Shown: positions 33,925 through 43,050, counted from the stretch's first letter. The stretch: DNA of 44,148 nt from Anaerolineae bacterium (GCA_023382675.1 JAHDWN010000029.1:40887-85034), one strand, 5' to 3'. Notes: a model not told the origin generated them from the sequence alone. Translations and numbers: made by a program.

Positions 33925-34713
33925 TCAATTCAGCCCGACGATCTGGCGCGCCTCGGCGACGGTGGCAAGTGGCCGTCCCATGGCGCGCGCCAACTTCGCC
34001 GCTGCCGCCACAAGTTCATGTGTCGGGGCGATTTTGCCGCTCAGGTCGTAGGGATAGTCTTCGGTGCCGATGCGCACGTGATCGCCGTTGGCAATCGCCG
34101 TCGCGACGAGTTCCATCTGCTCCCTGCCCATGATGCTCACGTTGACGACCGACCCTTCAGGCATGTACTTGCGCCGGTACAGATATTCCTCGACAGTCGG
34201 CGGCGACCACTGCCCGCCCGGCCAGCCGAAAAAGAGCGTCGCGAAATAGGGCGGCTTGAGCAGACCGCGCTCGATCAACCAGTTCATGTTCCAGATCGAG
34301 CCGGTGTTCCAGACTTCCAGTTCCGGCTTGACGCCGTACTGCTGGCACAGGCGCATGTACTCGCTCAGTTCTTCGCGCGAATGCAGCTTGTAAACGTCCA
34401 GCCCGGCGAAAGCCTCGTCGTGATGGCTGATGATGATCGACATCATGTCGGCGTGGTTTCTGAAGACGACCATCCGCTCCGGGATCGGCAGGCTGGACAT
34501 GCCACATTGCAGGATGAGATCGCCGCAGCGGGCGCGGTGCTGCTCGATCACCTCGACCCAGCGCCCCTCGGCGTGGGTGTGAATGATGGTTGCTCCCGCC
34601 TCCATGCAGCGCAGCGATTCCTCGGTGATCGCTTCCGGCGTCTTCGGGTAATCGACCTGATCCGGGGCGAGCCAGCAGATATTGGCGGTGGCGGTGATGA
34701 TGAGTGGTTGCAT
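33925..34713 (-). CDS. Beta-keto acid cleavage enzyme (BKACE, DUF849)
   Basis: 262 residues, slightly shorter than the family's usual 270-310. BKACE enzymes condense a beta-keto acid with acetyl-CoA and split it into acetoacetate and a new CoA ester, using a divalent metal. The family start LIITATANI, the metal ligands His45 and His47 in GATIIHTHAEG, and HVRIGTEDYPY with Glu218 near the C-terminus are all present. The usual R-D-x-x-G behind the HxH motif is changed to AEGRW, so the substrate may be atypical. Subfamilies act on 3-keto-5-aminohexanoate, dehydrocarnitine or beta-ketoadipate; this one cannot be placed by eye. Confidence 0.9.
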   Translation of the reverse strand: MQPLIITATANICWLAPDQVDYPKTPEAITEESLRCMEAGATIIHTHAEGRWVEVIEQHRARCGDLILQCGMSSLPIPERMVVFRNHADMMSIIISHHDEAFAGLDVYKLHSREELSEYMRLCQQYGVKPELEVWNTGSIWNMNWLIERGLLKPPYFATLFFGWPGGQWSPPTVEEYLYRRKYMPEGSVVNVSIMGREQMELVATAIANGDHVRIGTEDYPYDLSGKIAPTHELVAAAAKLARAMGRPLATVAEARQIVGLN

Positions 34714-34721
34714 ATGCGCTC

Positions 34722-35771
34722 CTATTCGCCTGACTTCGCAAGTTCTGCAAACGCGATCGGCTGGCCGCTGCGCGCCGATACGTAAGCCTTTTCGATCATA
34801 AGCAGACCGTAATGCGCGTCCGCCGGGTCAACTTTGGGCACGCCGCTATCCCAAACCGTCTGGATAAAATCCTTCGTCTCATCAAGAATCGAGTTGTATT
34901 TCCAGTGCACCGGGTCATAGGGGACGCCAGCCAGCGGCGTGCCGTAGAAGTCCTCCGTGCCCCGGTAGACGATGGCGGGTGGGTTGGCGATCTGGTCTAT
35001 GATCAGCGCGCCGGTCGTGCCGTAGATCTCCAGCCGCTCTGTCCACGGGCTTTCGGCGGTGAAGGTAAACTGCAAGGTGAACGTGGCCCCGCTCGCCATG
35101 CGCCCGATGACGATGGCGTTGTCTTCGACTTCGCTGGCCGGGACCAACTGCGAGTGAAAGGCTTGCAGCGTGGCCACTTCGCCGAACAGCCATTTGAGCA
35201 GATAGAAGGTGTGCGGTGCGGCATCCATCAAGACACCGCCGCCGGAGCCGATCTTCTTGGCTTTCCAGGGATGCGGGTTCTTGAGCCGTTCGACTTCGCT
35301 GCCCGCGATCAACGTGCGGATCTGGTAGATGTCGCCGAGCGCGTGCGCGCGCAGCAGCTTTTCCGCCTCGACGTAAGCCGTGACGAAACGCGTGTTCTCT
35401 GCGACGGAGAACTGCACACCCATCGCGCGTGCCCGCTCGATCAACGCTAGGCCTTCGGCAGGGTCGATCGTCAGCGGTTTTTCGAGCAGGACATGTTTGC
35501 CGCGTTCGAGCGCGTACATGGCGACCGGGTAATGCAAATTGTGCGGCAGGATGATGTCGACAAGATCAACTTCGGCCTCGTCCAGCAGCCGCCGGTAATC
35601 GGTGTAGACCGTCGCGCCGAAGCGCTGCGCAACGGTGCTAGCCTTCGTTTCGTCGATGTCGCAGACGGCGGTGACGGTGGCGATCTCTGCCATGGCCGCC
35701 GCTCCTTCGACGTGTGCGTCGGAGATGATCCCCAGGCCGATGATGCCGATGCGTAGTTTCTGCCGCTCCAT
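34722..35771 (-). CDS. Gfo/Idh/MocA-family oxidoreductase, second
   Basis: 349 residues from ATG 35771 (AGGA nine bases upstream; a GTG six bases earlier is too close to it). Rossmann start IGIIGLGIISDAH, the EKP motif at 97-99 with catalytic Lys98, and DAAPHTFYLLKWLFGE, which carries the active-site histidine. The family oxidises or reduces sugars, inositols and sugar acids with NAD(P). It is a distant paralogue of the product of 41899, sharing VDI-LPH-LHY in the same place. Confidence 0.92.
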   Translation of the reverse strand: MERQKLRIGIIGLGIISDAHVEGAAAMAEIATVTAVCDIDETKASTVAQRFGATVYTDYRRLLDEAEVDLVDIILPHNLHYPVAMYALERGKHVLLEKPLTIDPAEGLALIERARAMGVQFSVAENTRFVTAYVEAEKLLRAHALGDIYQIRTLIAGSEVERLKNPHPWKAKKIGSGGGVLMDAAPHTFYLLKWLFGEVATLQAFHSQLVPASEVEDNAIVIGRMASGATFTLQFTFTAESPWTERLEIYGTTGALIIDQIANPPAIVYRGTEDFYGTPLAGVPYDPVHWKYNSILDETKDFIQTVWDSGVPKVDPADAHYGLLMIEKAYVSARSGQPIAFAELAKSGE

Positions 35772-35790
35772 GGTCACTGTTCCTATGTGC

Positions 35791-36927
35791 TCACCGGGTC
35801 ACGGTGCGGATCGCCGTTGGCAGGTGGGTCAGTTGGCGATATCCGGTCTCGGTGATGACGTAGGTTTCTTCGTCGCCGATGAGTTCGCCGCTCTCGTACT
35901 GCGCGTACATCTCCAGGTTGAGCACCATCCCCGCCTGAATCTCCACGTCGCGGTTGCCCTCGTAGATCCAGACCTCCTCCACCTGCATGCCGATGGTGTG
36001 GCCGATGTTGGGGATGAACGGCTTCAGGCCGTGGTGGTGATAGAGCGCCATCGCCTGGTCGTAGACCTCGCCGAACGTCACGCCCGGCTTGAGCGCGGAT
36101 GCTGTCTCGTCGAGGATGGCGCACATCGTCTTGTGCAGCGCGGTGATGCCCTCCGGAACCGGGCCGGTGTACATCAGCCGTCGGTTGTCGGAATAGTAGC
36201 CGTCGACAATCGCGCCCAGGTCGAGCGTCACGAGCTTGTTGGCTTCCAGCACTTCGTCGATCTCGACTTCGGGGTTGGATGCGCCGAACGAGATCGTCAC
36301 GTGGCTGATGCCGGATGCGCCGTGCTGCAACATGCCCGTCTTGGCCGCCTGCATCAGCGCCGGGCGACGGATGCCGATGTGCATCGCCTCCATCAGGTCG
36401 GCGACGGTGCGCTCGACCACGTTGATGCTCTTCTCCAGCAGCGCGACCTCCGCCGGGGATTTGATCATTCGCACCTGCATCATCAGGTCGTCGGCCAGGG
36501 CGATGCGCTCGGCGGGCACAATGCCATCGAGCAGCTTGAGCACGGTGTGCGGCGTGCTCGCCTCAATGCCCAGCCGCGCCCCAGCGCCAAGTTGCGCGCG
36601 CAGGACTCCGGTCAGCGTTCGCTCTGCGCCTGCGATGTCGGCGTAGGTCAGCACACTGTCCGCGCCGTACTCGACGCCGGTGACTGCGCCGCCCCAGCAC
36701 ATCAACGTGACGTGCCCCTGCTGAGTGATGAAGGCGAAGAACGGCAGGACGTTACGCAGCCCGTAGAGGATCGGGTTGCCGCTGCTGAAGAGCGCCGGGA
36801 AGCCGGTCGTATAAAAGACATGCTCCGGCGAGGTGAGCAGCACAGCGTCGATCTCGTGCTGCGCCATCAGCCGGATCAGCTTGTGTTTGTCGAAGCCGAG
36901 CGGCAGGAAACGTACCGGCGTCATCAT
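35791..36927 (-). CDS. M24-family metallopeptidase-like protein (creatinase/prolidase group)
   Basis: 378 residues with an N-terminal creatinase domain (IRLMAQHEIDAVLLTSPEHV) and a C-terminal pita-bread domain. The five metal ligands appear present: two Asp in LDLGAIVDGYYSDNRR, His in NIGHTIGM, Glu in LNLEMY and Glu in GDEETYVIT. It is therefore likely an active dimetal hydrolase of a proline-type, creatine-like or other amide bond. The start ATG overlaps the IlvD-type gene's TGA. Its substrate in a sugar-acid operon is unclear; cleavage of an amide-linked substrate is one possibility. Confidence 0.9.
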   Translation of the reverse strand: MMTPVRFLPLGFDKHKLIRLMAQHEIDAVLLTSPEHVFYTTGFPALFSSGNPILYGLRNVLPFFAFITQQGHVTLMCWGGAVTGVEYGADSVLTYADIAGAERTLTGVLRAQLGAGARLGIEASTPHTVLKLLDGIVPAERIALADDLMMQVRMIKSPAEVALLEKSINVVERTVADLMEAMHIGIRRPALMQAAKTGMLQHGASGISHVTISFGASNPEVEIDEVLEANKLVTLDLGAIVDGYYSDNRRLMYTGPVPEGITALHKTMCAILDETASALKPGVTFGEVYDQAMALYHHHGLKPFIPNIGHTIGMQVEEVWIYEGNRDVEIQAGMVLNLEMYAQYESGELIGDEETYVITETGYRQLTHLPTAIRTVTR

Positions 36928-38648
36928 GCGTCTTTCCCCTCGTGTTCAAGCAAGCGTTCGTGACGCAGAAAATCGAAATCACAGCCCAGGTGTGCACCCT
37001 GGATGTGCTGTTGATACAACCATTCGTAACCTCTGGCGGGCGGCGCAGGTGGCTGTTGGGCCGTCTCCGCACGGCGCGCGGCGAGTACGACGTCGTCCAC
37101 GAGCAGACTCAGCCGCCGCCTGGCGACATCGACCTCGATCATATCGCCGTCGCGCACAAGGCCGAGCGTCCCGCCGACCGCCGCCTCTGGCGACACGTGC
37201 AGGATGATCGTGCCGAAGGCTGTCCCGCTCATGCGCGCGTCGGAGATGCGCACCATGTCTTTGACGCCGCTCAGTTTGGCGGGGATGGGGAAGCTGCCCG
37301 CTTCCGGCATCCCTGGCCCGCCGACCGGCCCGGCGTTCTGCAAGACGAGGATGTCATCCGGCGTCACGTCAAGATCGGGCGCGTCGATGCGCGCGGCCAG
37401 ATCCGCCAGCGAGGTGAAGACCACGGCGCGCCCGGTCTTTTGCAGCAGCGCCGGGCTGGCCGCCGAGCGCTTGAGTACCGCCCCGTCCGGCGCGAGATTG
37501 CCGCGCAAGACGACCTGCGCCCCGGACGTTTTGTAGGGCTGGTTGAACGGGCGGATCACGTCCTGCCACTGTGGGAAGCTGTACGGCACGTCGAGGATTT
37601 GCCCCAGCGCCTGCCCGGTGATGATCTGTGCATCCAGGTCGAGCACGGGCTTGAGTTCCTGGAGGACGACAGGCATTCCCCCGGCACGGTAGAAGTCTTC
37701 CATGTAGGCGCTGCCGGACGGCTTGAGGTTGACCAGCACTGGCGTGTCGTCGCTGATCGCATCCAACTGGGCGAGATCGAGGCGGATGCCGAGCCGCCCG
37801 GCGATGGCCGTCAGGTGGATGATGCCATTGGTCGAACCGCCGAGCGCCTGCAGGACGCGCAGCGCATTGGCGAACGCCGCGGGCGTCATGATCTTATCCG
37901 GCGTCCGGTCGCTGCCGGCCAGGTCGACGGCTTGCCGTCCGGTCTCCTCGGCGTGGCGCAGCCGTTCGGCGTGTACAGCCGGGATGCTCGCGCCGCCGGG
38001 CAGCATCATGCCCAACGTTTCGATCAGGCAGGCCATCGTGCTGGCCGTGCCCATGACGGCGCACGTCCCGCTGGTGACGGCCAGATTGTTCTCGACCTCG
38101 TGGATGGTGGCATCGTCAATTTCGCCGCGCCGGTACGCGCCCCAATAGCGGCGGCAGTCGGTGCATGCGCCGAGCCGTTCGCCCTGATACGAGCCGGTCA
38201 GCATCGGCCCGGCGGCGACGACGATGGCCGGGATGCCCGCGCTCGCCGCGCCCATCAGCAGCGCGGGCAGGGTCTTATCGCAGCCACCCATGAGGACGAC
38301 CGCATCCAAGGGCTGCGCTTTGATCATGACCTCGACATCCATCGACATCAGGTTGCGCATCATCATGCTCGTTGGCGACAGAAAGACCTCGCCGAGCGAG
38401 ATGGTCGGGAACTCCAGCGGCAGCCCGCCCGCCTGCCAGACGCCGCGCTTGACCGCCTCCGCCAGTTCACGAAAACCGCGGTGGCAGTTGTTGAGTTCGC
38501 TGTAAGTGTTGATGATGCCGATAATCGGTTTGTCGAGTGCCGTGTCGCTGTAGCCCATCGAGCGGGCGAACGAGCGGCGCAGATACAGCGAAAACGCGTT
38601 ATCGCTGTACTGCGTCAGGCGGTTGGCAAACCCTTGCGTCCGCTTCAT
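36924..38648 (-). CDS. IlvD/Edd-family sugar-acid dehydratase
   Basis: 574 residues, the size of pentonate and hexonate dehydratases. Iron-sulfur ligands are Cys55 (ELNNCHRGF), Cys123 (GGCDKT) and Cys196 (SGTCAVMGTAST), and Lys125 follows Cys123. The NTYSELNNCH form is like arabinonate/xylonate dehydratases rather than true IlvD. It would dehydrate an aldonic acid to a 2-keto-3-deoxy acid. It ends six bases before its neighbour begins on one side and overlaps the M24 gene on the other, so it is firmly inside the operon. Confidence 0.93.
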   Translation of the reverse strand: MKRTQGFANRLTQYSDNAFSLYLRRSFARSMGYSDTALDKPIIGIINTYSELNNCHRGFRELAEAVKRGVWQAGGLPLEFPTISLGEVFLSPTSMMMRNLMSMDVEVMIKAQPLDAVVLMGGCDKTLPALLMGAASAGIPAIVVAAGPMLTGSYQGERLGACTDCRRYWGAYRRGEIDDATIHEVENNLAVTSGTCAVMGTASTMACLIETLGMMLPGGASIPAVHAERLRHAEETGRQAVDLAGSDRTPDKIMTPAAFANALRVLQALGGSTNGIIHLTAIAGRLGIRLDLAQLDAISDDTPVLVNLKPSGSAYMEDFYRAGGMPVVLQELKPVLDLDAQIITGQALGQILDVPYSFPQWQDVIRPFNQPYKTSGAQVVLRGNLAPDGAVLKRSAASPALLQKTGRAVVFTSLADLAARIDAPDLDVTPDDILVLQNAGPVGGPGMPEAGSFPIPAKLSGVKDMVRISDARMSGTAFGTIILHVSPEAAVGGTLGLVRDGDMIEVDVARRRLSLLVDDVVLAARRAETAQQPPAPPARGYEWLYQQHIQGAHLGCDFDFLRHERLLEHEGKDA

Positions 38649-38654
38649 GACGGT

Positions 38655-40088
38655 CTACAACCCCACTGAGACGAACTTGCGCACCATGTACTCGTAGAGA
38701 CCTTCTTGCGAGCCTTCGCTGCCGAAGCCGCTCTCGCGGATGCCGCCGAACGGCCCTTCCGCTGTCGCCGGGACGAGATCGTTGACGCCGACGATGCCGA
38801 ACTTCAGCCCTTCGTAGACGCCGATGCTCGTCTTCAGGTCGTTGGTCAGCGCGTAACCGGCCAGCCCGTAAGGCGTGCTGTTCGCGAGCCGCAGCCCATC
38901 GGCCAGGTCTTCGAACGGGCTGAGCGCCATCACCGGGCCGAAGACTTCGTCGCAGCTAATGCGCATCATCGGCGAGACGTTGGTCAGCAGCGTCGGCTCG
39001 TAGAAGAAGCCGCGTGATAGGTCGGCTGGCCGCTGACCGCCGGTGACGGCGATAGCACCCTTTGCCCGTGCATCATCGACGAAGGTCACGGCGCGATCAC
39101 GCCCAACGGCAGTCACCAACGGCCCGGTCGTGACGCCCGCTTGCAGGCCATCGCCTAGCACGAGCTGGCCGATTTTCTCGCGCGTCGCTGCAACGAAATC
39201 CTCGAAGATGCTCTGCTGCGCGTAGAAGCGTGTTGGCGAGATGCAGACTTGACCGGCGTTGCGGAATTTCGCGGTGACCGCCTGCTCGGCAGCTTTCTCG
39301 ACGTCGTAGTCGCCAAAGATCAAAACCGGTGCGCTGCCGCCAAGTTCGAGCGACAGCTTCTTGATCCGATCCGCAGCGCCGCGCATGAGGATTTGCCCGA
39401 CGCGCTGCGAACCGGTGAAGCTGATCTTGTCCACTAGCGGGCTTTGCAGGAACGCCTGCCCGATCTCGCTCGGCTTGCCGTTGACGAGGTTGATCACTCC
39501 TGGCGGCAGCCCGGCTTCGACCATGATATTGACCAGCGCCATGGCGCTCATGGGTGTGAGTTCGCTCGGACGACCGACGATGGTGCAGCCCGCCGCCAGC
39601 GCCCCCGCCCACTTGCGCGCCGGGAGATAGGCCGGGAAGTTCCAGGCTGTGATCGTCGCCACCACGCCGACCGGCTCATTGAGCACGAGCAGGCGTTTGT
39701 TGCCCTTGCGCGCCGGAATGGTGCGCCCGTAAGCGCGTTTGCCTTCTTCGGCGAACCAATCGAACAAGTCCGCCGCCGCGCCCCATTCACCGCGGGCTTC
39801 ACTCAGCGGCTTGCCACATTCGCGCGTCATGATCGGCGCCAGGTCGTCCAGCCGCTCGCGGATCAACGTGGCGACACGCAGGAGAAGCGCGCCGCGCTCG
39901 TAAGCGGTCATGGCGGCCCAGCCTGGCTGCGCACGGTGGGCGGCCTCGATGGCGGCGTCGGCGTCGCGCTCGTCGCCAAACGGCACCGTCATAATCACGT
40001 CTTCGGTTGCCGGATTGACCACGTTCCAGGTTGCACCGGAGCGTGCATCCGTCCATTGGCCGTCGATCAGCATCTTGTAATGCATCAT
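38655..40088 (-). CDS. NAD(P)-dependent aldehyde dehydrogenase (SSADH/KGSADH-like)
   Basis: 477 residues from ATG 40088, which overlaps the stop of the TPP enzyme; a longer in-frame extension lies inside that gene and is rejected. Catalytic Cys282 is in NAGQVCISP and general base Glu248 in LSLELGGSAP. TAWNFPAYLPARKWAGALAAG is as in succinate- and alpha-ketoglutarate-semialdehyde dehydrogenases. It oxidises an aldehyde to an acid without CoA. In this operon the aldehyde could come from the adjacent TPP-dependent enzyme. Confidence 0.93.
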   Translation of the reverse strand: MMHYKMLIDGQWTDARSGATWNVVNPATEDVIMTVPFGDERDADAAIEAAHRAQPGWAAMTAYERGALLLRVATLIRERLDDLAPIMTRECGKPLSEARGEWGAAADLFDWFAEEGKRAYGRTIPARKGNKRLLVLNEPVGVVATITAWNFPAYLPARKWAGALAAGCTIVGRPSELTPMSAMALVNIMVEAGLPPGVINLVNGKPSEIGQAFLQSPLVDKISFTGSQRVGQILMRGAADRIKKLSLELGGSAPVLIFGDYDVEKAAEQAVTAKFRNAGQVCISPTRFYAQQSIFEDFVAATREKIGQLVLGDGLQAGVTTGPLVTAVGRDRAVTFVDDARAKGAIAVTGGQRPADLSRGFFYEPTLLTNVSPMMRISCDEVFGPVMALSPFEDLADGLRLANSTPYGLAGYALTNDLKTSIGVYEGLKFGIVGVNDLVPATAEGPFGGIRESGFGSEGSQEGLYEYMVRKFVSVGL

Positions 40089-41884
40089 AATTTGACCTCC
40101 CCCAGCGCTTCTCGATACGATGCGTTTTTCTCCGGCAGATATTCCGGCACGGGCACGTCCCACCAGGCCGTGCCCTGCCCGCCGGACGTGCCGAACGCCA
40201 TGTCGATCATGACTTCGACCGCCGCCGGGCGACCGAGCGCCAACGCTTGTTGCAGCGCCGGGGCTATGTCCTCAGCCCGCTCGACGCGCACACCATGCGC
40301 ACCAAAGCCGCGTGCGATCTCGGCGAGATTGGGTGTGACCGGCTGGCCCTCCGCCTCGAACATGGTGGCAAAGTCCGCCGAGTCCTCGAAGGCGATGCGC
40401 TGTAGATCGCGAATGGCCTGCCAGCCCTGGTTGTTGAAGACGATGGCGACGGCGGGGATGTTGTACTGCACGGCAGTCGCCAACTCCTGAATCGTCATCA
40501 GGAAGTCGCCGTCGCCCACGAGGGCCACGACCGGCACATCCGGGCGGGCGAGTTTTGCGCCGAGCGCGGCGGGATACGCCCAGCCCATCGTGCTGAAGCC
40601 GCCGGCGGATAGATACGTGCGCGTTTGCGTGAAGGCCATCTCCTGGAAAGCCTGCGCCTGGATGTTGCCCGACGAACTGAGCACGATCGCCCCTTCGGGC
40701 AGCAGTGCGCGCGCCGTCTTGATCACCTGGCCCATAGTGGGGTGGTCGCCCTCGTTCGCTTCGGCGCTGTATGAGGCTTTCCACTCGGCGACCTGGCTCG
40801 CGATCTCGCGCGTGTAGTCGCAATCTCGCCAATTGCGCGGCGGTGTCAGTGCCTTGACGGCATCGAGCAGGGCAGCGAGCCCCATCTTGGCATCGGCGAC
40901 GACACCGACAGCCACCGGGTAGTTCTTGCCGATCTCGGCTGGATCGATGTCGACGTGGATCAGACGCGTGGGTGGAATGCTGAAGACCTCGCCCGGCTTG
41001 TAGGAGGCAGTAGCTTTATCGGCAAAGCGGACGCCGACCGCCAGCAGCACGTCGGCATTGCGGGTCATGTGATTGCCGCAGGTGGTCGCGTTGGTGCCCA
41101 TGTGCCAGGCGTAGAGCGGGTGATCCTCCGGGAAGGCGCTCTTGCCCTGCATGGTGCTGACGACGGCACAGCCGAGGTGCTCGGCCAGCGCGCGCAGCTC
41201 TGCTTCCGCGCCAGAGAGCATGACGCCGCCGCCACAGACTATCACCGGGCGCTTCGCTTCCACGAGCAGTCTGGCCGCCTGCTGGATCGAGGTCGGGTCG
41301 GCTGCCGGGCGGCTGTGTGGGCGATGCTCGCGCGGGTCAGCTTCGAGATCGGCATCGACCGACTGTGCCTGCACGTCCATCGGCAGTGTGACCAGCGTTG
41401 GCCCCGGCCTGCCGGTGAGCATGGCGTTGAAGGCCTGGGAGATCGCGCGCGGCAGTTGGCGCGCATGATCGAGATGCCAACTGCGCTTGACGACCGGCTC
41501 CATCACCCGGTAGAGATCTGACCAGCGCTGGCGTTCGACCTCCTGGAGGACGCCGACGCCGCGCATATAGGTATGCGTCTCGCCGATCAAGAGGAGCAGG
41601 GGGATCGAATCAACGTAGGCGGTCGCCAGGCCGATGATGGTATTGGATGCGCCTGCGCCAATCGATGTGTAGACCGCCAGCGCCTTGCCCGACGCGCGGT
41701 AGTAGCCATCGGCCATATGTACGGCGGCCTGTTCGTGGCGCGGCATGATGACGCGGATGCGATCACGACGGCGGCGCAGCGCATCGATCAGCGGCAGATT
41801 GCCATGGCCGGGAATGCCGATGATGTATTCCATGCCCTCGGAGATGAGCATATTGACCAGGAGTTCAGAGCCGGAAATCTGCAT
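40085..41884 (-). CDS. TPP-dependent enzyme of the acetolactate synthase / decarboxylase superfamily
   Basis: 599 residues with the three TPP_enzyme domains: the N-terminal pyrimidine domain with catalytic Glu51 (PRHEQAAVHMADGYYR), a central domain (RPVIVCGGGVMLSGA), and the C-terminal domain with the Mg-TPP motif GDGDF from residue 457 to the NN in VAIVFNNQGW. It is not in an ilv context and has no regulatory subunit gene. Candidate activities are 2-keto acid decarboxylase, carboligase or an IolD-like hydrolase. Between a dehydratase/aldehyde-dehydrogenase pair and a sugar oxidoreductase, decarboxylation of a 2-keto-3-deoxy acid is attractive but unproven. Confidence 0.9.
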   Translation of the reverse strand: MQISGSELLVNMLISEGMEYIIGIPGHGNLPLIDALRRRRDRIRVIMPRHEQAAVHMADGYYRASGKALAVYTSIGAGASNTIIGLATAYVDSIPLLLLIGETHTYMRGVGVLQEVERQRWSDLYRVMEPVVKRSWHLDHARQLPRAISQAFNAMLTGRPGPTLVTLPMDVQAQSVDADLEADPREHRPHSRPAADPTSIQQAARLLVEAKRPVIVCGGGVMLSGAEAELRALAEHLGCAVVSTMQGKSAFPEDHPLYAWHMGTNATTCGNHMTRNADVLLAVGVRFADKATASYKPGEVFSIPPTRLIHVDIDPAEIGKNYPVAVGVVADAKMGLAALLDAVKALTPPRNWRDCDYTREIASQVAEWKASYSAEANEGDHPTMGQVIKTARALLPEGAIVLSSSGNIQAQAFQEMAFTQTRTYLSAGGFSTMGWAYPAALGAKLARPDVPVVALVGDGDFLMTIQELATAVQYNIPAVAIVFNNQGWQAIRDLQRIAFEDSADFATMFEAEGQPVTPNLAEIARGFGAHGVRVERAEDIAPALQQALALGRPAAVEVMIDMAFGTSGGQGTAWWDVPVPEYLPEKNASYREALGEVKL

Positions 41885-41898
41885 GGTGGACTTCGCCT

Positions 41899-42969
41899 TT
41901 ATGAAAGCCGCACGGTCTGGCCGGTGTGGGCGGATTCTTGGGCCGCGAGCGTGAAGCGCAGGACTTCGCGCCCCTGTTCGCCCGTCAATCGTGGAGTTTC
42001 ACCTTTGAAGTAGCTGTCGATGAAGTGGCGCGTGGCGTTCATGAAGCTGTACTTCCAGTCCGACGGAACATTGGTGAAGGTGCGCATCTGGTTATCGCGG
42101 TAGAGGATGACGGGCGGCACGTCCAGCATGTTGCCATGCCCGCGCGTGATCCAGATCACGCCCTTGGTGCCGGTCAGTTCGACGCGGTCGTCCTGTGCGT
42201 AGTAGATGGTGTTGATCGCCATCTCCGGCGAATTGACGACTTCGAGCGAGCCATAGCGGTTGTTGGCGAACTTCCAGGAGACAATCGCCGGCGAATCGAG
42301 AAACATGCCGGTGCCGGGCGCGATCTCGGTCTGTCCGATCCAGGCATGTACCTGTTCAGCCATGCCCATGAAGTGCCACGCGAGCGCGAACTTGTGATGG
42401 CCGTCATCAAAGACGAGCGGGCCGCCGCCGTTCTTCGCGTAGTCAAAGCGCCAGGCCTGCGCCGACGCCGGGACTTCCCAGGCGGTCGCGCTGGTGCCGG
42501 AGTTGCTCTTGATGCGAATGGTGAGCAGTTCGCCAATTTCGCCCGCATCGACCAGCGCCTTGGCCTGCTGCACCGGCGGGTAAAAGATGAAGTTTTCGAA
42601 GACACGGAAGATGACGCCAGCTTTATTAGCCGCCGTGATCATGTCATCGGCCTGCGCGACGGTGAGCGCCATCGGCTTTTGCAGCGAGATATGCTTGCCC
42701 GCCGCCGCTGCATCCAGCGTGGCCTGATAGTGGAGGTGATGGGGCAGGAGGATGTCTACCAGATCGATGTCGGGCAGCGCCAGCAGATCGTGATAATCGG
42801 TGTAGATGCGGTTTTCAGGCACACCCCAACGCCGCCCACGCTCCTGAGCGATGTCGAGGTTGTTGTCACAGACGGCGGCGATGCGGGCGCGCGGATTCTC
42901 CAGATATTCGAGCGCATGCAGATCAGAAATGCGCCCTGTGCCAATAATGCCTACCCGTAACTGATCCAT
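41899..42969 (-). CDS. Gfo/Idh/MocA-family oxidoreductase, first
   Basis: 356 residues from ATG 42969, with GAAGG seven bases upstream; a TTG at 42975 is too close. Rossmann start VGIIGTGRISDLH. The usual EKP motif is QKP (Gln97, Lys98, Pro99), keeping the catalytic lysine. DDGHHKFALAWHFMG holds the likely active-site histidines. As first structural gene behind the IclR site it probably oxidises the incoming sugar or sugar acid. The paralogue at 34722 shares its layout but has the normal EKP. Confidence 0.91.
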   Translation of the reverse strand: MDQLRVGIIGTGRISDLHALEYLENPRARIAAVCDNNLDIAQERGRRWGVPENRIYTDYHDLLALPDIDLVDILLPHHLHYQATLDAAAAGKHISLQKPMALTVAQADDMITAANKAGVIFRVFENFIFYPPVQQAKALVDAGEIGELLTIRIKSNSGTSATAWEVPASAQAWRFDYAKNGGGPLVFDDGHHKFALAWHFMGMAEQVHAWIGQTEIAPGTGMFLDSPAIVSWKFANNRYGSLEVVNSPEMAINTIYYAQDDRVELTGTKGVIWITRGHGNMLDVPPVILYRDNQMRTFTNVPSDWKYSFMNATRHFIDSYFKGETPRLTGEQGREVLRFTLAAQESAHTGQTVRLS

Positions 42970-42982
42970 AAACAAACCTTCA

Positions 42983-42999
42983 GTTGCATATTATGCAAT
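42983..42999. promoter_or_regulatory. IclR-type palindromic operator before the catabolic operon
   Basis: TTGCATATTATGCAA (42984-42998) is palindromic save for the centre base and lies 14 bp upstream of the first Gfo/Idh/MocA start. The same arms recur upstream of the IclR gene. Its centre, TATTAT, matches 5 of 6 bases of a -10 box on the minus strand, so repressor and polymerase would compete. Confidence 0.7.
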
Positions 43000-43050
43000 G
43001 GCGTTGCGCATTGCCCTCAGAAAAATATACCAATTCAGCCGGTGGGGCGC

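Noticed and set aside
40085-41884. IlvB acetolactate synthase for branched-chain amino acids
   Set aside because: No small subunit or other ilv gene nearby, and the dehydratase neighbour is of the sugar-acid type, so a catabolic role is more likely.
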